From assembly GCF_041321095.1 (NCBI RefSeq), contig NZ_JBGGWE010000013.1, forward strand, positions 102,047 to 166,046: 64,000 nt of DNA, read 5' to 3'. The position numbers and the translations under genes were made by a program. Below the pieces are notes generated by a model. It was not told where the DNA came from. It made no database searches and worked only from the letters and a program-made list of their open reading frames with translations. Position 1 is the stretch's first letter. Every line of letters begins with the position of its first letter. This document shows positions 8,765 through 18,175 of this stretch, in pieces. Source of the DNA: Fibrella arboris. Its GTDB lineage: Bacteria; Bacteroidota; Bacteroidia; Cytophagales; Spirosomataceae.

Positions 8765-9826
8765 ATGTTACGATTAGGCATTTTAGGCTTGGGTGAAGGG
8801 CGCAGCACCATGTCGGCGGCGTTAGCAAGCCCGAATTATGAACTGGTCCGTATTTGTGATCAGAAGATTGAACTCTGCCAGCAACGGGCCAAGGAGTTCG
8901 ATTTTCACCAGTTCACGACTAATTACCAGGATTTGCTTGATGATCCGACTATCGACGTCATTGCGATTTATACGCCCGACAAATTCCACGCCGAGCATAC
9001 AAAACAGGCTCTGCTGCACGGTAAGCACGTGGTTTGCACGAAGCCCTTTATCGATGATCTGTCGAAAGCCAAAGAGCTGATCGATATCAGTGAGCAAACG
9101 GGCAAAAAGGTATTCGTGGGCCAGAGTTCGCGCTTTTTCGAGCCGATGAAAAAACAACGCGCCGACTTCGAGAAAGGACTAATCGGCGAACTGATTACGA
9201 TTGAAGGCTATTACCATGCCGACCATCGCTGGTTTCTCGACAAAGTCTGGTCGCTCGAAAACTCGTTCAAATGGCTGTATGGCGGACTGAGTCACCCCGT
9301 CGATTTCATTCGCTGGTACCTGCCCAACATCGAAGAAGTGATGGGCTACGGCATGCTCAGCGCCAACGGCCGGAAGGGTGGCCTCAAAAACGCCGACACC
9401 ATGCACTTCATTTTCAAGGCTACCGATGGTCGCATCGCCCGGGTGAGTGGCGCGTATACCGGTCCGGTACAGCCCGTAACGCGCGACTCGGAGATGAGCT
9501 GCATCCTGCGCGGCACAGAAGGGTGCAGCCAGGCCGACTACATGGATTTGCGGTATGCCGTGACCACCAACACCGGAGAGGAGATCGTACAGACGTGGGA
9601 GCATAAGCTGAAGCATTATTTCCGGTTTGAAGGGAAAAGTCACCATGCCGGCGAGTACCAGAATTACCTCGACTACTTTGCCACCTGCCTCGAATCGGGC
9701 CAGACGGCTTACCCGGATATTCGGGAAGGAATCGGCACTGTGGCCCTGCTTCAATCGATGGATAAATCATTACAAACCGGCCAGCCGGTGAAGATTCAGG
9801 ATGTGCTGCGCGAGCATGGCCTGTAG
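8765..9826 (+). CDS. Gfo/Idh/MocA family oxidoreductase
   Basis: 353 residues from ATG 8765. The frame is open further upstream, but that part encodes the hairpin and has no family similarity. The N-terminus MLRLGILGLGEGRS is the Rossmann fold, IAIYTPDKFHAEHTKQALLHG and VVCTKPF are the conserved dinucleotide and substrate region with the catalytic-site Lys, and the C-terminal part is the usual open-faced sheet domain. No export signal is present, so it acts in the cytoplasm on a sugar or sugar acid, using NAD(P). It is placed directly before an SSS symporter (14 bases), suggesting that it works on the imported sugar. D-apiose dehydrogenase belongs to this superfamily, but nothing in the sequence proves that substrate. 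Confidence 0.8.
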   Translation: MLRLGILGLGEGRSTMSAALASPNYELVRICDQKIELCQQRAKEFDFHQFTTNYQDLLDDPTIDVIAIYTPDKFHAEHTKQALLHGKHVVCTKPFIDDLSKAKELIDISEQTGKKVFVGQSSRFFEPMKKQRADFEKGLIGELITIEGYYHADHRWFLDKVWSLENSFKWLYGGLSHPVDFIRWYLPNIEEVMGYGMLSANGRKGGLKNADTMHFIFKATDGRIARVSGAYTGPVQPVTRDSEMSCILRGTEGCSQADYMDLRYAVTTNTGEEIVQTWEHKLKHYFRFEGKSHHAGEYQNYLDYFATCLESGQTAYPDIREGIGTVALLQSMDKSLQTGQPVKIQDVLREHGL

Positions 9827-9840
9827 CCCTAATCCCCACC

Positions 9841-11418
9841 ATGACCAACATCACCGACCGCCTAACCGCCCTTGATTATTTTATCGTTCTGGCTTACCTG
9901 AGCACACTGGCCATAATCGGGTATCGAGCCAGTGTGCCGAAGAAAGGCGCACCAGACGAAACGCTGTTTCTGGCGAATAAATCGTTGGGGTGGTCGAGTA
10001 TTGGTTTCAATATGTGGGGCACCAACGTGGGGCCGTCCATGCTGCTGGCCTTTGCCAGTATTGGGTATAGCACCGGAATTGTCGCCATCAATTTCGACTG
10101 GTACGCGTTTGTTTTCCTGTTCCTGCTCGCCATCGTTTTCGCACCTAAGTACCTGGCTGCCAACGTATCGACCATGCCTGAGTTCATGGGGCAGCGCTAC
10201 GGCGAATCCACGCAAACGATTCTGGCCTGGTATGCGCTGATCAAGATCCTGATTTCGTGGCTGTCGCTTGGCCTCTTTGCCGGTGGGTTTCTGGTACGTC
10301 AGATTCTCGGTTTTCCCATGTGGCAGTCGGTCATTGTGCTGGTCCTGTTTGCCGGGCTGTTCGCCTACACGGGTGGCCTGAAAGCCATTGCCCGCGTAAA
10401 CGTATTCCAGATGATTTTGCTCATTGGTGTCTCGCTCACGCTGACCATTTTAGGCATTAATAAAGTGGGGGGACTCGCCGCTGTTTTCCAGAAAGCCCCG
10501 GCCGATTACTGGCGTTTAATTCACCCGGCCAGCGACACAAAATACCCCTGGCCCGCCATTCTGCTGGGTTATCCGGTGGCGGCGGTGGCCTTCTTCTGCA
10601 CCGACCAGGCCATGGTTCAATCGGTGCTGGGTGCGCGAAACCTGGAGGAGGGGCAGCTTGGCGTTAGCTTCATTGGCTGGCTCAAAATCCTGTCGCTTCC
10701 CCTGTTTATTCTACCGGGAATCCTCTGCTTCATTCTGTACCCCAACCTGAAAGACCCCGCCGAAGCGTACATGACAATGGTAACGAACCTGTTTCCGCCG
10801 GGCATGAACGGACTGGTGATTGTGGTGTTAATCGCGGTCCTGGTCGGCACTATTGGCTCGTCGCTCAATTCGCTGAGTACGGTGTTTACGATGGATGTGT
10901 ATGCCCGACAGATCAACCCGAACGCCACCAACCAGGAACTGATCAGAATGGGTCGGATTACCGTCGTGGTGGGCTGCCTGTTCGCCGTACTCATGGCGCT
11001 GGCCATCGACAGCATCAAGGGGCTGAACCTGTTCGATGTATTCCAGTCGGTGCTTGGGTTCATTGCCCCGCCCCTCTCAGTTGTTTTTCTGCTGACCGTG
11101 TTCTGGAAACGTACCAGCCGCAGTGCCGTGAATACCGTATTATCGGCGGGTTCAGCGTTTAGTCTGGGCGTAGGCATCCTGTATTTATGGGTGTTTCCAC
11201 CCGATAGATATCCCTTCTGGCCGCACTATCTGCTGTTGTCTTTCGCCATTTTCTCGGTGCTGTTAGTCATGGCGGTTCTTATCTCACTGCTTGATCGACA
11301 TCCGTCTATCTACGTACCTGTCACGAACGTATCCATCATCAAACCCACCCGCCGCGTCTGGATCGCCTGGATTTCGCTCATCATCGTTATGGTAGGTTTG
11401 TATTTGGCTTTGCATTGA
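9841..11418 (+). CDS. Sodium:solute symporter (SSS family)
   Basis: 525 residues with about 13 hydrophobic segments. LDYFIVLAYLSTLAIIGYRA is the first helix of an SSS transporter; GWSSIGFNMWGTNVGPSMLL is the Na+-site helix, and GTIGSSLNSLSTVFTMDVY is the conserved inner-helix signature. It would bring a sugar or sugar acid from the periplasm into the cell with Na+. It follows the oxidoreductase by 14 bases and is followed by a strong palindrome, so these two genes form a unit within the GH run. The length and the absence of an extra C-terminal domain are normal for the family, unlike the symporter at 48410. Confidence 0.9.
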   Translation: MTNITDRLTALDYFIVLAYLSTLAIIGYRASVPKKGAPDETLFLANKSLGWSSIGFNMWGTNVGPSMLLAFASIGYSTGIVAINFDWYAFVFLFLLAIVFAPKYLAANVSTMPEFMGQRYGESTQTILAWYALIKILISWLSLGLFAGGFLVRQILGFPMWQSVIVLVLFAGLFAYTGGLKAIARVNVFQMILLIGVSLTLTILGINKVGGLAAVFQKAPADYWRLIHPASDTKYPWPAILLGYPVAAVAFFCTDQAMVQSVLGARNLEEGQLGVSFIGWLKILSLPLFILPGILCFILYPNLKDPAEAYMTMVTNLFPPGMNGLVIVVLIAVLVGTIGSSLNSLSTVFTMDVYARQINPNATNQELIRMGRITVVVGCLFAVLMALAIDSIKGLNLFDVFQSVLGFIAPPLSVVFLLTVFWKRTSRSAVNTVLSAGSAFSLGVGILYLWVFPPDRYPFWPHYLLLSFAIFSVLLVMAVLISLLDRHPSIYVPVTNVSIIKPTRRVWIAWISLIIVMVGLYLALH

Positions 11419-11422
11419 TCAC

Positions 11423-11490
11423 GTAGCACCGAAGCTCCAGCTTCGGTAGTGTAGCTAGTTCAACTACCGAAGCTGGAGCTTCGGTGCTAC
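11423..11490. repeat. Perfect 28-base palindrome with 12-base loop
   Basis: Arms 11423-11450 and 11463-11490 are exact complements; the core GAAGCTCCAGCTTC is itself palindromic. It starts four bases after the symporter stop and ends seven bases before the GH95 start. This placement fits a transcription attenuator or mRNA 3'-end hairpin. It differs in sequence from the other intergenic palindromes of the window. Confidence 0.8.
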
Positions 11491-11497
11491 ATGATCC

Positions 11498-14356
11498 ATG
11501 AAACCAGTCATCATACTAATAGCCTGTCTTTTAACCACGTCAACAATCCAGGCTCAGCCACCAGTCAACCACTCACTAATGCTGTGGTACAGGCAACCGG
11601 CTAAACAATGGGTGGAGGCGTTGCCGATTGGTAACGGCCGGTTGGGCGGCATGGTGTTCGGGGGCGTTGAGAATGACCATATTCAGTTCAACGAAGCAAC
11701 GCTCTGGACGGGCGAACCACGCGAATACCAACGCGAAGGGGCCGCGCAGTACCTGCCCAACATTCGACGGTTGCTGGCCGAAGGGAAACAGGCAGAGGCC
11801 GAAGTCCTGGCACAGGCGAACTTTATGGGTCGGCAAACAAACGAGGCGAATTATGTGCCACAAAAAGAAGCCTGGTTTGCTAAGGTCCGTAAGCTAGCCG
11901 ATGCAACCGTCAGCCCGGCGGCGGTCGCGTTTGAGGAACGTACCTGGAAAACGATGGCCGTACCAACTGCCGACGGATGGGAACGAACAGGGCTGGAAGG
12001 GCTTGACGGGGCCGTTTGGTTCCGCACGTCGTTCGACCTCCCGCAAGCCTGGGCCGGGAAAGACGTGGTGCTTGACCTGGGGCGTATCCGCGATCAGGAT
12101 TTCACGTACCTGAACGGCAAACTGGTGGGTACATCGGAAGGCATTGCCAAAAATCGGCGCTACACCATCCCGGCGGCTCACCTCCGCGTTGGCACGAATC
12201 AGGTCGCCATTCAGGTCATCAACCTGTTCGACAAAGGTGGTTTTATTGGCGTCAAAACAAATCAACCCACGTTTGTCGTCTACCCCGACGGGCAGAAACC
12301 GGCAGATGGTGTTCCGTTGAAACAGCCGTTCCGCTACTGGATCCAGGACGATGATCCGCCGGCTTCGCCTCGTTACCAGGCTGATTACCAACCCTTCGGT
12401 GATCTATGGCTCCGGTTTAACGGGCAAGGCCAGGCTACGAATTACCGGCGTGAACTGGCTATATCAACGGCCATTTCCCGCGTAACGTACCTGGCCAGCG
12501 GCGTACACTTTACGCGCGAATACCTCGCCAGTGCCCCCGGCCAGGCAATCGCCATTCACCTGACTGCCGACAAACCGGGCAAGATCACCTTTGACGCCAC
12601 ACTGGATAGTCCACATAAAGCCTATAGTGTCCGAAAAGTGGATAAGCAGACGATTGCGCTCTCTGTTCAGGTACGAAATGGTGCGTTGCGGGGAGAAAGT
12701 ATGCTGCATATTCAAACGCAAAAAGGTCAGATAACCGTGTCGGGTGATAAACTAGTCATCTCAGGTGCCGACGAAGCTACCCTATATCTGACAGCGGGCA
12801 CCAACTTCAAAAGCTATAAAGACGTATCCGGCGACCCGGCCGTGCTGAGTCAGCGGCCGTTACAGATGCTACGTACCCAGCGATTCGACGCTAGTAGGGC
12901 CGCCCACATAAGAGAGTATCAAGCGTATTTCAATACGCTCTCGCTCGACTTGGGGCATTCGGCCAGCGAACAACTGCCCACCGATGTGCGATTACAGCAA
13001 TTCGAGAAAGCGGCGGACCCATCGCTGCTTTCGCTTTACCTGCAATACGGGCGGTACCTGCTACTTTCCGCTTCACGGCCGGGCCGCAACGGCGTACTGG
13101 CACAGCCTGCCAATTTACAGGGTATCTGGAACGACCTGCTCACACCACCCTGGGGCAGCAAATACACCACGAATATTAATCTGGAAATGAATTACTGGCC
13201 GGCCGAAATGCTGAACCTGTCCGCCTGCCATGAGCCTATGTTTCAGGCGATTGAGGAAATAGCTGAGTCGGGACGCAAAACGGCCAAAGCGCATTATAAT
13301 GCCCGTGGCTGGGTGCTGCATCACAACACCGATCTGTGGCACGGCACAGCCCCGATCAACGCCTCGAATCACGGCATCTGGGTAGGCGGCGGCGCGTGGG
13401 TAGCACATCACCTCTGGGATCATTACCGCTACACGCAGGATCAGGCTTTTCTGAAAAATAGGGCTTATCCGATCATGAAAGAGGCCGCCCGCTTTTTCGT
13501 GGATTTTCTGGTGAAAGATCCAAAAACGGGCTGGCTCATCAGCACACCGTCCAACTCGCCCGAACATGGTGGGCTGGTGGCCGGGCCGACCATGGATCAT
13601 CAGCTCATTCGCGATCTGTTTAAGAATTGTATCGCCGCCAGTGAAACGCTTGGTACCGATGCTGCCCTCCGCGATACGCTCCAAACGATGTACCCGCAGA
13701 TTGCCCCGAACCAGATCGGCAAACATGGTCAGTTGCAGGAATGGCTACCGGATAGCGACGATCCTAAAGACACGCACCGGCACGTGTCGCACCTCTGGGG
13801 CGTTCACCCCGGCACCGACATCACCTGGGACGACACGCCCGATTTAATGAAAGCCGCCCGCCAGTCGCTGCTGGAACGGGGCGACGAAGGAACGGGCTGG
13901 AGTCTGGCCTGGAAAATCAATTTCTGGGCCAGATTTCGGGATGGCGATCATGCGTATACCATGCTCAAACTCCTGTTCCGGCCCGCCATTTCGCCGGAAG
14001 GTCTTACGGGTGGTGGCTCCTACCCCAACCTCTTCGATGCTCATCCCCCCTTTCAGATCGACGGCAATTTTGGCGGGGCCAGCGGCATTGCCGAAATGCT
14101 GTTACAAAGTCAGGGGAAAACCATCGATCTGCTCCCGGCGCTACCTGCCGCCCTGCCAACGGGACACATCAATGGCCTCTGTGCCGCAGGCGGTTTTGTC
14201 CTGAACATCCGCTGGCAAAATGGCAAGTTGGCGGGTGTTGATGTTACCTCTAAAGCGGGGCAGCCCTGTACGCTTCGCTATGGCGGAAAGCAGGTACGTA
14301 TTACTACTGCAGCAGGGAATACGTACCGGTTTGACGGAGAGTTGCAGGTGTTGTAA
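11498..14356 (+). CDS. GH95 alpha-L-fucosidase/L-galactosidase-type enzyme with inserted GH2-like sandwich
   Basis: 952 residues, signal ending TIQAQ. The N-terminal GH95 domain starts LMLWYRQPAKQWVEALPIGN and includes LWTGEPREYQ. At about residue 131 it is interrupted by roughly 160 residues of jelly roll (VWFRTSFDLP, YLNGKLVG, NQVAIQVINLFDKGGF) and resumes at about 292 with YQPFGDLWLRF. The (alpha/alpha)6 barrel follows, with LQGIWNDLLTPPWGSKYTTN, NLEMNYWPAEM and FQIDGNFGGASGIAEMLL. The usual HLWEHY reads HLWDHY here (Asp641), where I believe the family's general acid Glu sits. GH95 enzymes remove alpha-L-fucose or alpha-L-galactose; the second occurs in rhamnogalacturonan-II. Confidence 0.85.
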   Translation: MKPVIILIACLLTTSTIQAQPPVNHSLMLWYRQPAKQWVEALPIGNGRLGGMVFGGVENDHIQFNEATLWTGEPREYQREGAAQYLPNIRRLLAEGKQAEAEVLAQANFMGRQTNEANYVPQKEAWFAKVRKLADATVSPAAVAFEERTWKTMAVPTADGWERTGLEGLDGAVWFRTSFDLPQAWAGKDVVLDLGRIRDQDFTYLNGKLVGTSEGIAKNRRYTIPAAHLRVGTNQVAIQVINLFDKGGFIGVKTNQPTFVVYPDGQKPADGVPLKQPFRYWIQDDDPPASPRYQADYQPFGDLWLRFNGQGQATNYRRELAISTAISRVTYLASGVHFTREYLASAPGQAIAIHLTADKPGKITFDATLDSPHKAYSVRKVDKQTIALSVQVRNGALRGESMLHIQTQKGQITVSGDKLVISGADEATLYLTAGTNFKSYKDVSGDPAVLSQRPLQMLRTQRFDASRAAHIREYQAYFNTLSLDLGHSASEQLPTDVRLQQFEKAADPSLLSLYLQYGRYLLLSASRPGRNGVLAQPANLQGIWNDLLTPPWGSKYTTNINLEMNYWPAEMLNLSACHEPMFQAIEEIAESGRKTAKAHYNARGWVLHHNTDLWHGTAPINASNHGIWVGGGAWVAHHLWDHYRYTQDQAFLKNRAYPIMKEAARFFVDFLVKDPKTGWLISTPSNSPEHGGLVAGPTMDHQLIRDLFKNCIAASETLGTDAALRDTLQTMYPQIAPNQIGKHGQLQEWLPDSDDPKDTHRHVSHLWGVHPGTDITWDDTPDLMKAARQSLLERGDEGTGWSLAWKINFWARFRDGDHAYTMLKLLFRPAISPEGLTGGGSYPNLFDAHPPFQIDGNFGGASGIAEMLLQSQGKTIDLLPALPAALPTGHINGLCAAGGFVLNIRWQNGKLAGVDVTSKAGQPCTLRYGGKQVRITTAAGNTYRFDGELQVL

Positions 14357-14399
14357 TAGCGAATTCTCACAAACTATTTCGCTAACGTACCTGCGACGA

Positions 14400-14448
14400 T
14401 TTTGTCATCCCGACGTGAGGAGCGGTCCGCCGTTGCGGGATGACAAAA
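14400..14448. terminator. Hairpin after GH95 gene
   Basis: Arms 14400-14412 (TTTTGTCATCCCG) and 14436-14448 are exact complements around a GC-rich loop, ending in an A run. It lies 44 bases after the GH95 stop and 28 bases before the next GH2 start. It may be a weak terminator or processing site. One AGGTACGT-family octamer (14385) sits just upstream, one of the few outside genes. Confidence 0.5.
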
Positions 14449-14476
14449 AACAACAATCAATCTGCCACAAGCCAAC

Positions 14477-17400
14477 ATGAAAATCCTTTTTTGTCTCTTC
14501 CTTTTCATCAACATCTGTGCGGCCCAGTCAACGCTGCGGCAGGTTATTTCGCTGGATACGGGCTGGCGGACGGTTGCTGGCGATAAGCAGCAGGAAAACC
14601 TGAATTTTGAGCAAACAGCATTCGTAGAGAAGAGCTGGAAATCAGTTGACGTACCCCACAACTGGGACGATTATGACGGGTATCGCCGCCTGACGCATGG
14701 CAATCGGCACGGGTATGCCTGGTATCGTAAAACGTTCGCGGTGCGCCCTCAGCCTGCGGGGAAACGGTATTTTCTTTTCTTCGAGGGCGTTGGCTCCTAC
14801 GCCACGGTCTGGCTGAACGGGCAACCAGTAGGCACGCATGCGGGTGGACGTACAACGTTTACGCTCGATGTGACGAACGCAATTAAGCTGGATAAGCAAC
14901 CCAACCTGCTGGCTGTTCGCGCCGACCATCCGGCCCTGATCACCGACCTGCCCTGGGTGTGTGGCGGCTGTTCTGATGATCGGGGGTTCTCGGAAGGCTC
15001 ACAGCCGATGGGCATTTTCAGGCCGGTACACCTGCTCATCACCGATCCGGTACGTATCCAACCGTTTGGCGTTCATGTCTGGAACGATTCGACCACAACG
15101 GCGGCCAAAGCGCCGTTGTATCTGGAGACGGAGATCAAAAACTATGGGGCTCAGGTACGTTCCGTAACACTCGTCAGCCGACTTGTCGACAAGCGGGGCA
15201 AACCGGTTTTTGAGCAGACGAATAACACAACCATTCAGCCGGGTCAGCTAGTCCTGATTCGGCAGGAACCCCCGGTTGTAGTGAATCCGAGGTTATGGTC
15301 AGTCGAGAATCCGTATCTGTACACGCTTGTCTCGGAGGTAATTGAAAACGGGAAGTCCATCGACCGGCATATAACGCCCTACGGCATTCGCTGGATAAAC
15401 TGGCAGCTTGGAAAAGTGCCCGGTGAGAATCGGTTTCTGCTCAACGGAAAACCCGTTTTCATCAATGGTATTGCCGAGTATGAGCACCTGCTGGGCAAGA
15501 GTCACGCGTTCAGCAGCGAGCAGATCCGGTCGCGGGTACAGCAGATCAAAGCCGCCGGCTTCAACGCCTTTCGGGATGCCCACCAGCCACATAACCTGCG
15601 GTACCAGACCGCCTGGGATTCGCTCGGTATCCTGTGGTGGACGCAGCTTTCTGCCCACGTCTGGTACGACACACCCGCCTTCCGGCAGAACTTCAAAACA
15701 CTGCTGACCGAATGGGTACGTGAACGGCGCAACAACCCGTCGGTGGTGCTGTGGGGCCTGCAAAACGAAAGCAAACTGCCTGCCGACTTTGCCCGGGAAT
15801 GCACGCAGCTCATCCGGCAACTTGATCCCACGGCCTCGTCGCAACGAAAGGTAACGACCTGCAACGGCGGTGCCGGCACCGACTGGGACGTCCCCCAGAA
15901 CTGGACAGGCACCTATGGCGGCGACCCGGCTACCTACGCCGACGATGTGAAACGACAGGTACTGATTGGCGAGTATGGGGCCTGGCGAACAGCAGATCTG
16001 CATACCGAAGGGCCGTTTCGGGCCAATGGCGTGCTGAGCGAAGACCGTATGACGCAGCTCATGGAAACGAAGATCAGGCTGGCCGAGTCGGTGCGCGACC
16101 ATACCGCCGGCCAGTTTTTCTGGCTATTCACCTCACACGACAACCCTGGCCGGGTGCAGGGCGGCGAGGGACTCCGCGAACTGGATCGTATTGGGCCGGT
16201 AAACTACAAGGGATTATTGACACCCTGGGAAGAGCCTCTCGACGCGTATTATATGTTTCGGGCCAATTACGCCGACAAGCACAACGAGCCGATGGTATAC
16301 ATTGTCTCGCATACCTGGCCCGACCGCTGGATTGCGCCCGGCCTGAAAGATAGTCTCACGGTCTATTCCAATTGCGACGAGGTAGACCTGTTCAACGATG
16401 TGCGTACCCTGTCGCTCGGGAAACGTACCCGGCAGGGCATCGGCACCCATTTTCAGTGGGATAACGTACCTATCCAGTACAACGTCCTGTATGCGGTTGG
16501 GTACGTTAATGGCCGCGAGGTGGCGCGCGATTATATCGTCTTGAATCACCTGCCCAGAGCACCCCATTTTGACCAGTTCCTGGCTGGCAGCAAACCAATT
16601 ACCGCTTCGCGGCCTGCCTACAACTATGTATATCGGGTCAATTGCGGCGGGCCAGACTACACGGACAAACAGGGCAATACCTGGATGGCGGACCGCCCAC
16701 GCAGCACCACCGCCACCTGGGGGTCTACCTCGTGGACGAATGATTTTCCCAGTCTACCAGCCTTCTTCGCCAGCCAGCGACGTACCCACGATCCCATTCG
16801 GGGCACGACCGACTGGCCACTCTTCCAGACCTTCCGCTACGGGCGCGAGAAGCTACGCTACGCCTTTCCCGTTCCAGACGGCACCTACCGGGTTGAACTG
16901 TATTTCACCGAACCCTGGCTGGGTACGGGCGGTGGCCTCGATTGCACCGGCTGGCGGCTTTTTGATGTAGCCGTGAATGGGAAAACGGTGCTCAAGGATC
17001 TGGATATCTGGAAGGAGGCCGGTCATGACGGAGCGTTGAAGAAAGTGGTTGACGCGCAGGTTACCGGCGGACAGCTAGTGATTTCCTTTCCGCACGTGGC
17101 CGCTGGCCAGGCCGTTATCTCAGGCATCGCTATTGCTACAGCCAACCAACATACGAAGCCAGCACCAGGACCAAACCCCTTAATTACCAGGCTGGAAGTG
17201 GCCAATAGCACAGCCAACTGGTCGGTGCAGACCTGGCTTGATACGGGCGACAAGCCATATGCCGATGACCCGACCGCTTTCCGCAGCTTGCCCGCTACCC
17301 TCTACGGTGCCGAATGGCTTCGCGGGCCTAAAAGCGCCGCCAACGTACCCAGCTTCACCGTTTCGGAACAGGCCGATGTGTTTGTTGGGCTGCATAGCTC

Positions 17401-18007
17401 TGCCGGTGCCAGACCGGCTTGGCTGGCTCGTTTCGAAGACACTAAGACGGGCATCGAGAATGGGCAGGGAGAGACATTCCGGGTATACCGTAACCGATAC
17501 GATAAAGGCGCAACGGTGCGGTTGGGTGACCCCGGTAGCGTTGAGTCAGGTACGGTCAGCCCGTTCACTGTGATGGTGACGCCAGTCAGCACGATTGAGC
17601 CGGCCTATGACCTTAAGCCAGCCACCACCTACACCATTACAGCCTCGCGATTATCGGGCCCGGGTATCGAGACAGACAGTCTGAACGACCGGCCTGTAGC
17701 AACGATCAAAAAACCAGCTGGCGGCACCCTCGACTGGACCCTAACGACCGGCGTTGCCGACACCTATTCGCTGACGATCCGGTACGCCAATCCGACGACG
17801 AGACCGCTAAAGGCCAGAGTGGAATTGCTATTGGCCGATGGTACCCGGATTACTGAGGAAACGCTGGAGTTCGCCCCTTCGCGCCCCGGCAAATGGAACC
17901 TGCTCACGACCTCGACCGGCACGATGATCAACGCCGGCACCTACACCCTTCGGCTGACTGCCCTTGATGCCCGGCAGTTAAGCCTTTACCAGTTGATTGT
18001 GCAATGA
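14477..18007 (+). CDS. Large GH2 glycosidase with malectin and C-terminal accessory domains
   Basis: 1176 residues, signal ending ICAAQS. GH2 jelly roll about 25-200, sandwich 200-300, barrel 300-620. The acid/base is Glu431 in LQNESK and the nucleophile is Glu499 in LIGEYGAW; both are intact. A malectin-type carbohydrate-binding domain starts near residue 716 (YVYRVNCGGPDYTDKQGNTW) and ends near 890. Two further beta-rich parts follow; the last (about 1075-1176, GGTLDWTLTTG to YQLIVQ) resembles a CBM6/35-like sandwich. The protein is larger than usual for GH2 because of these modules. It should act in the periplasm or on the cell surface. The substrate is unknown; beta-galacturonidase, galactosidase and glucuronidase are all possible. 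Confidence 0.8.
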   Translation: MKILFCLFLFINICAAQSTLRQVISLDTGWRTVAGDKQQENLNFEQTAFVEKSWKSVDVPHNWDDYDGYRRLTHGNRHGYAWYRKTFAVRPQPAGKRYFLFFEGVGSYATVWLNGQPVGTHAGGRTTFTLDVTNAIKLDKQPNLLAVRADHPALITDLPWVCGGCSDDRGFSEGSQPMGIFRPVHLLITDPVRIQPFGVHVWNDSTTTAAKAPLYLETEIKNYGAQVRSVTLVSRLVDKRGKPVFEQTNNTTIQPGQLVLIRQEPPVVVNPRLWSVENPYLYTLVSEVIENGKSIDRHITPYGIRWINWQLGKVPGENRFLLNGKPVFINGIAEYEHLLGKSHAFSSEQIRSRVQQIKAAGFNAFRDAHQPHNLRYQTAWDSLGILWWTQLSAHVWYDTPAFRQNFKTLLTEWVRERRNNPSVVLWGLQNESKLPADFARECTQLIRQLDPTASSQRKVTTCNGGAGTDWDVPQNWTGTYGGDPATYADDVKRQVLIGEYGAWRTADLHTEGPFRANGVLSEDRMTQLMETKIRLAESVRDHTAGQFFWLFTSHDNPGRVQGGEGLRELDRIGPVNYKGLLTPWEEPLDAYYMFRANYADKHNEPMVYIVSHTWPDRWIAPGLKDSLTVYSNCDEVDLFNDVRTLSLGKRTRQGIGTHFQWDNVPIQYNVLYAVGYVNGREVARDYIVLNHLPRAPHFDQFLAGSKPITASRPAYNYVYRVNCGGPDYTDKQGNTWMADRPRSTTATWGSTSWTNDFPSLPAFFASQRRTHDPIRGTTDWPLFQTFRYGREKLRYAFPVPDGTYRVELYFTEPWLGTGGGLDCTGWRLFDVAVNGKTVLKDLDIWKEAGHDGALKKVVDAQVTGGQLVISFPHVAAGQAVISGIAIATANQHTKPAPGPNPLITRLEVANSTANWSVQTWLDTGDKPYADDPTAFRSLPATLYGAEWLRGPKSAANVPSFTVSEQADVFVGLHSSAGARPAWLARFEDTKTGIENGQGETFRVYRNRYDKGATVRLGDPGSVESGTVSPFTVMVTPVSTIEPAYDLKPATTYTITASRLSGPGIETDSLNDRPVATIKKPAGGTLDWTLTTGVADTYSLTIRYANPTTRPLKARVELLLADGTRITEETLEFAPSRPGKWNLLTTSTGTMINAGTYTLRLTALDARQLSLYQLIVQ

Positions 18008-18175
18008 CACGTACTGTATCCCCGCTCGTAGAACTATTCGCTCGTCGGGCAATTAATGACCGGCCAGACAACGGACTACCGGCTAATAAATTTCGCCCTA
18101 TCCAGTAAGGCTATCTGGTTACTCAGGTCCGATAATCTGCTCTAAAGACATAGATAAATCTTCGGTCCATATCAG

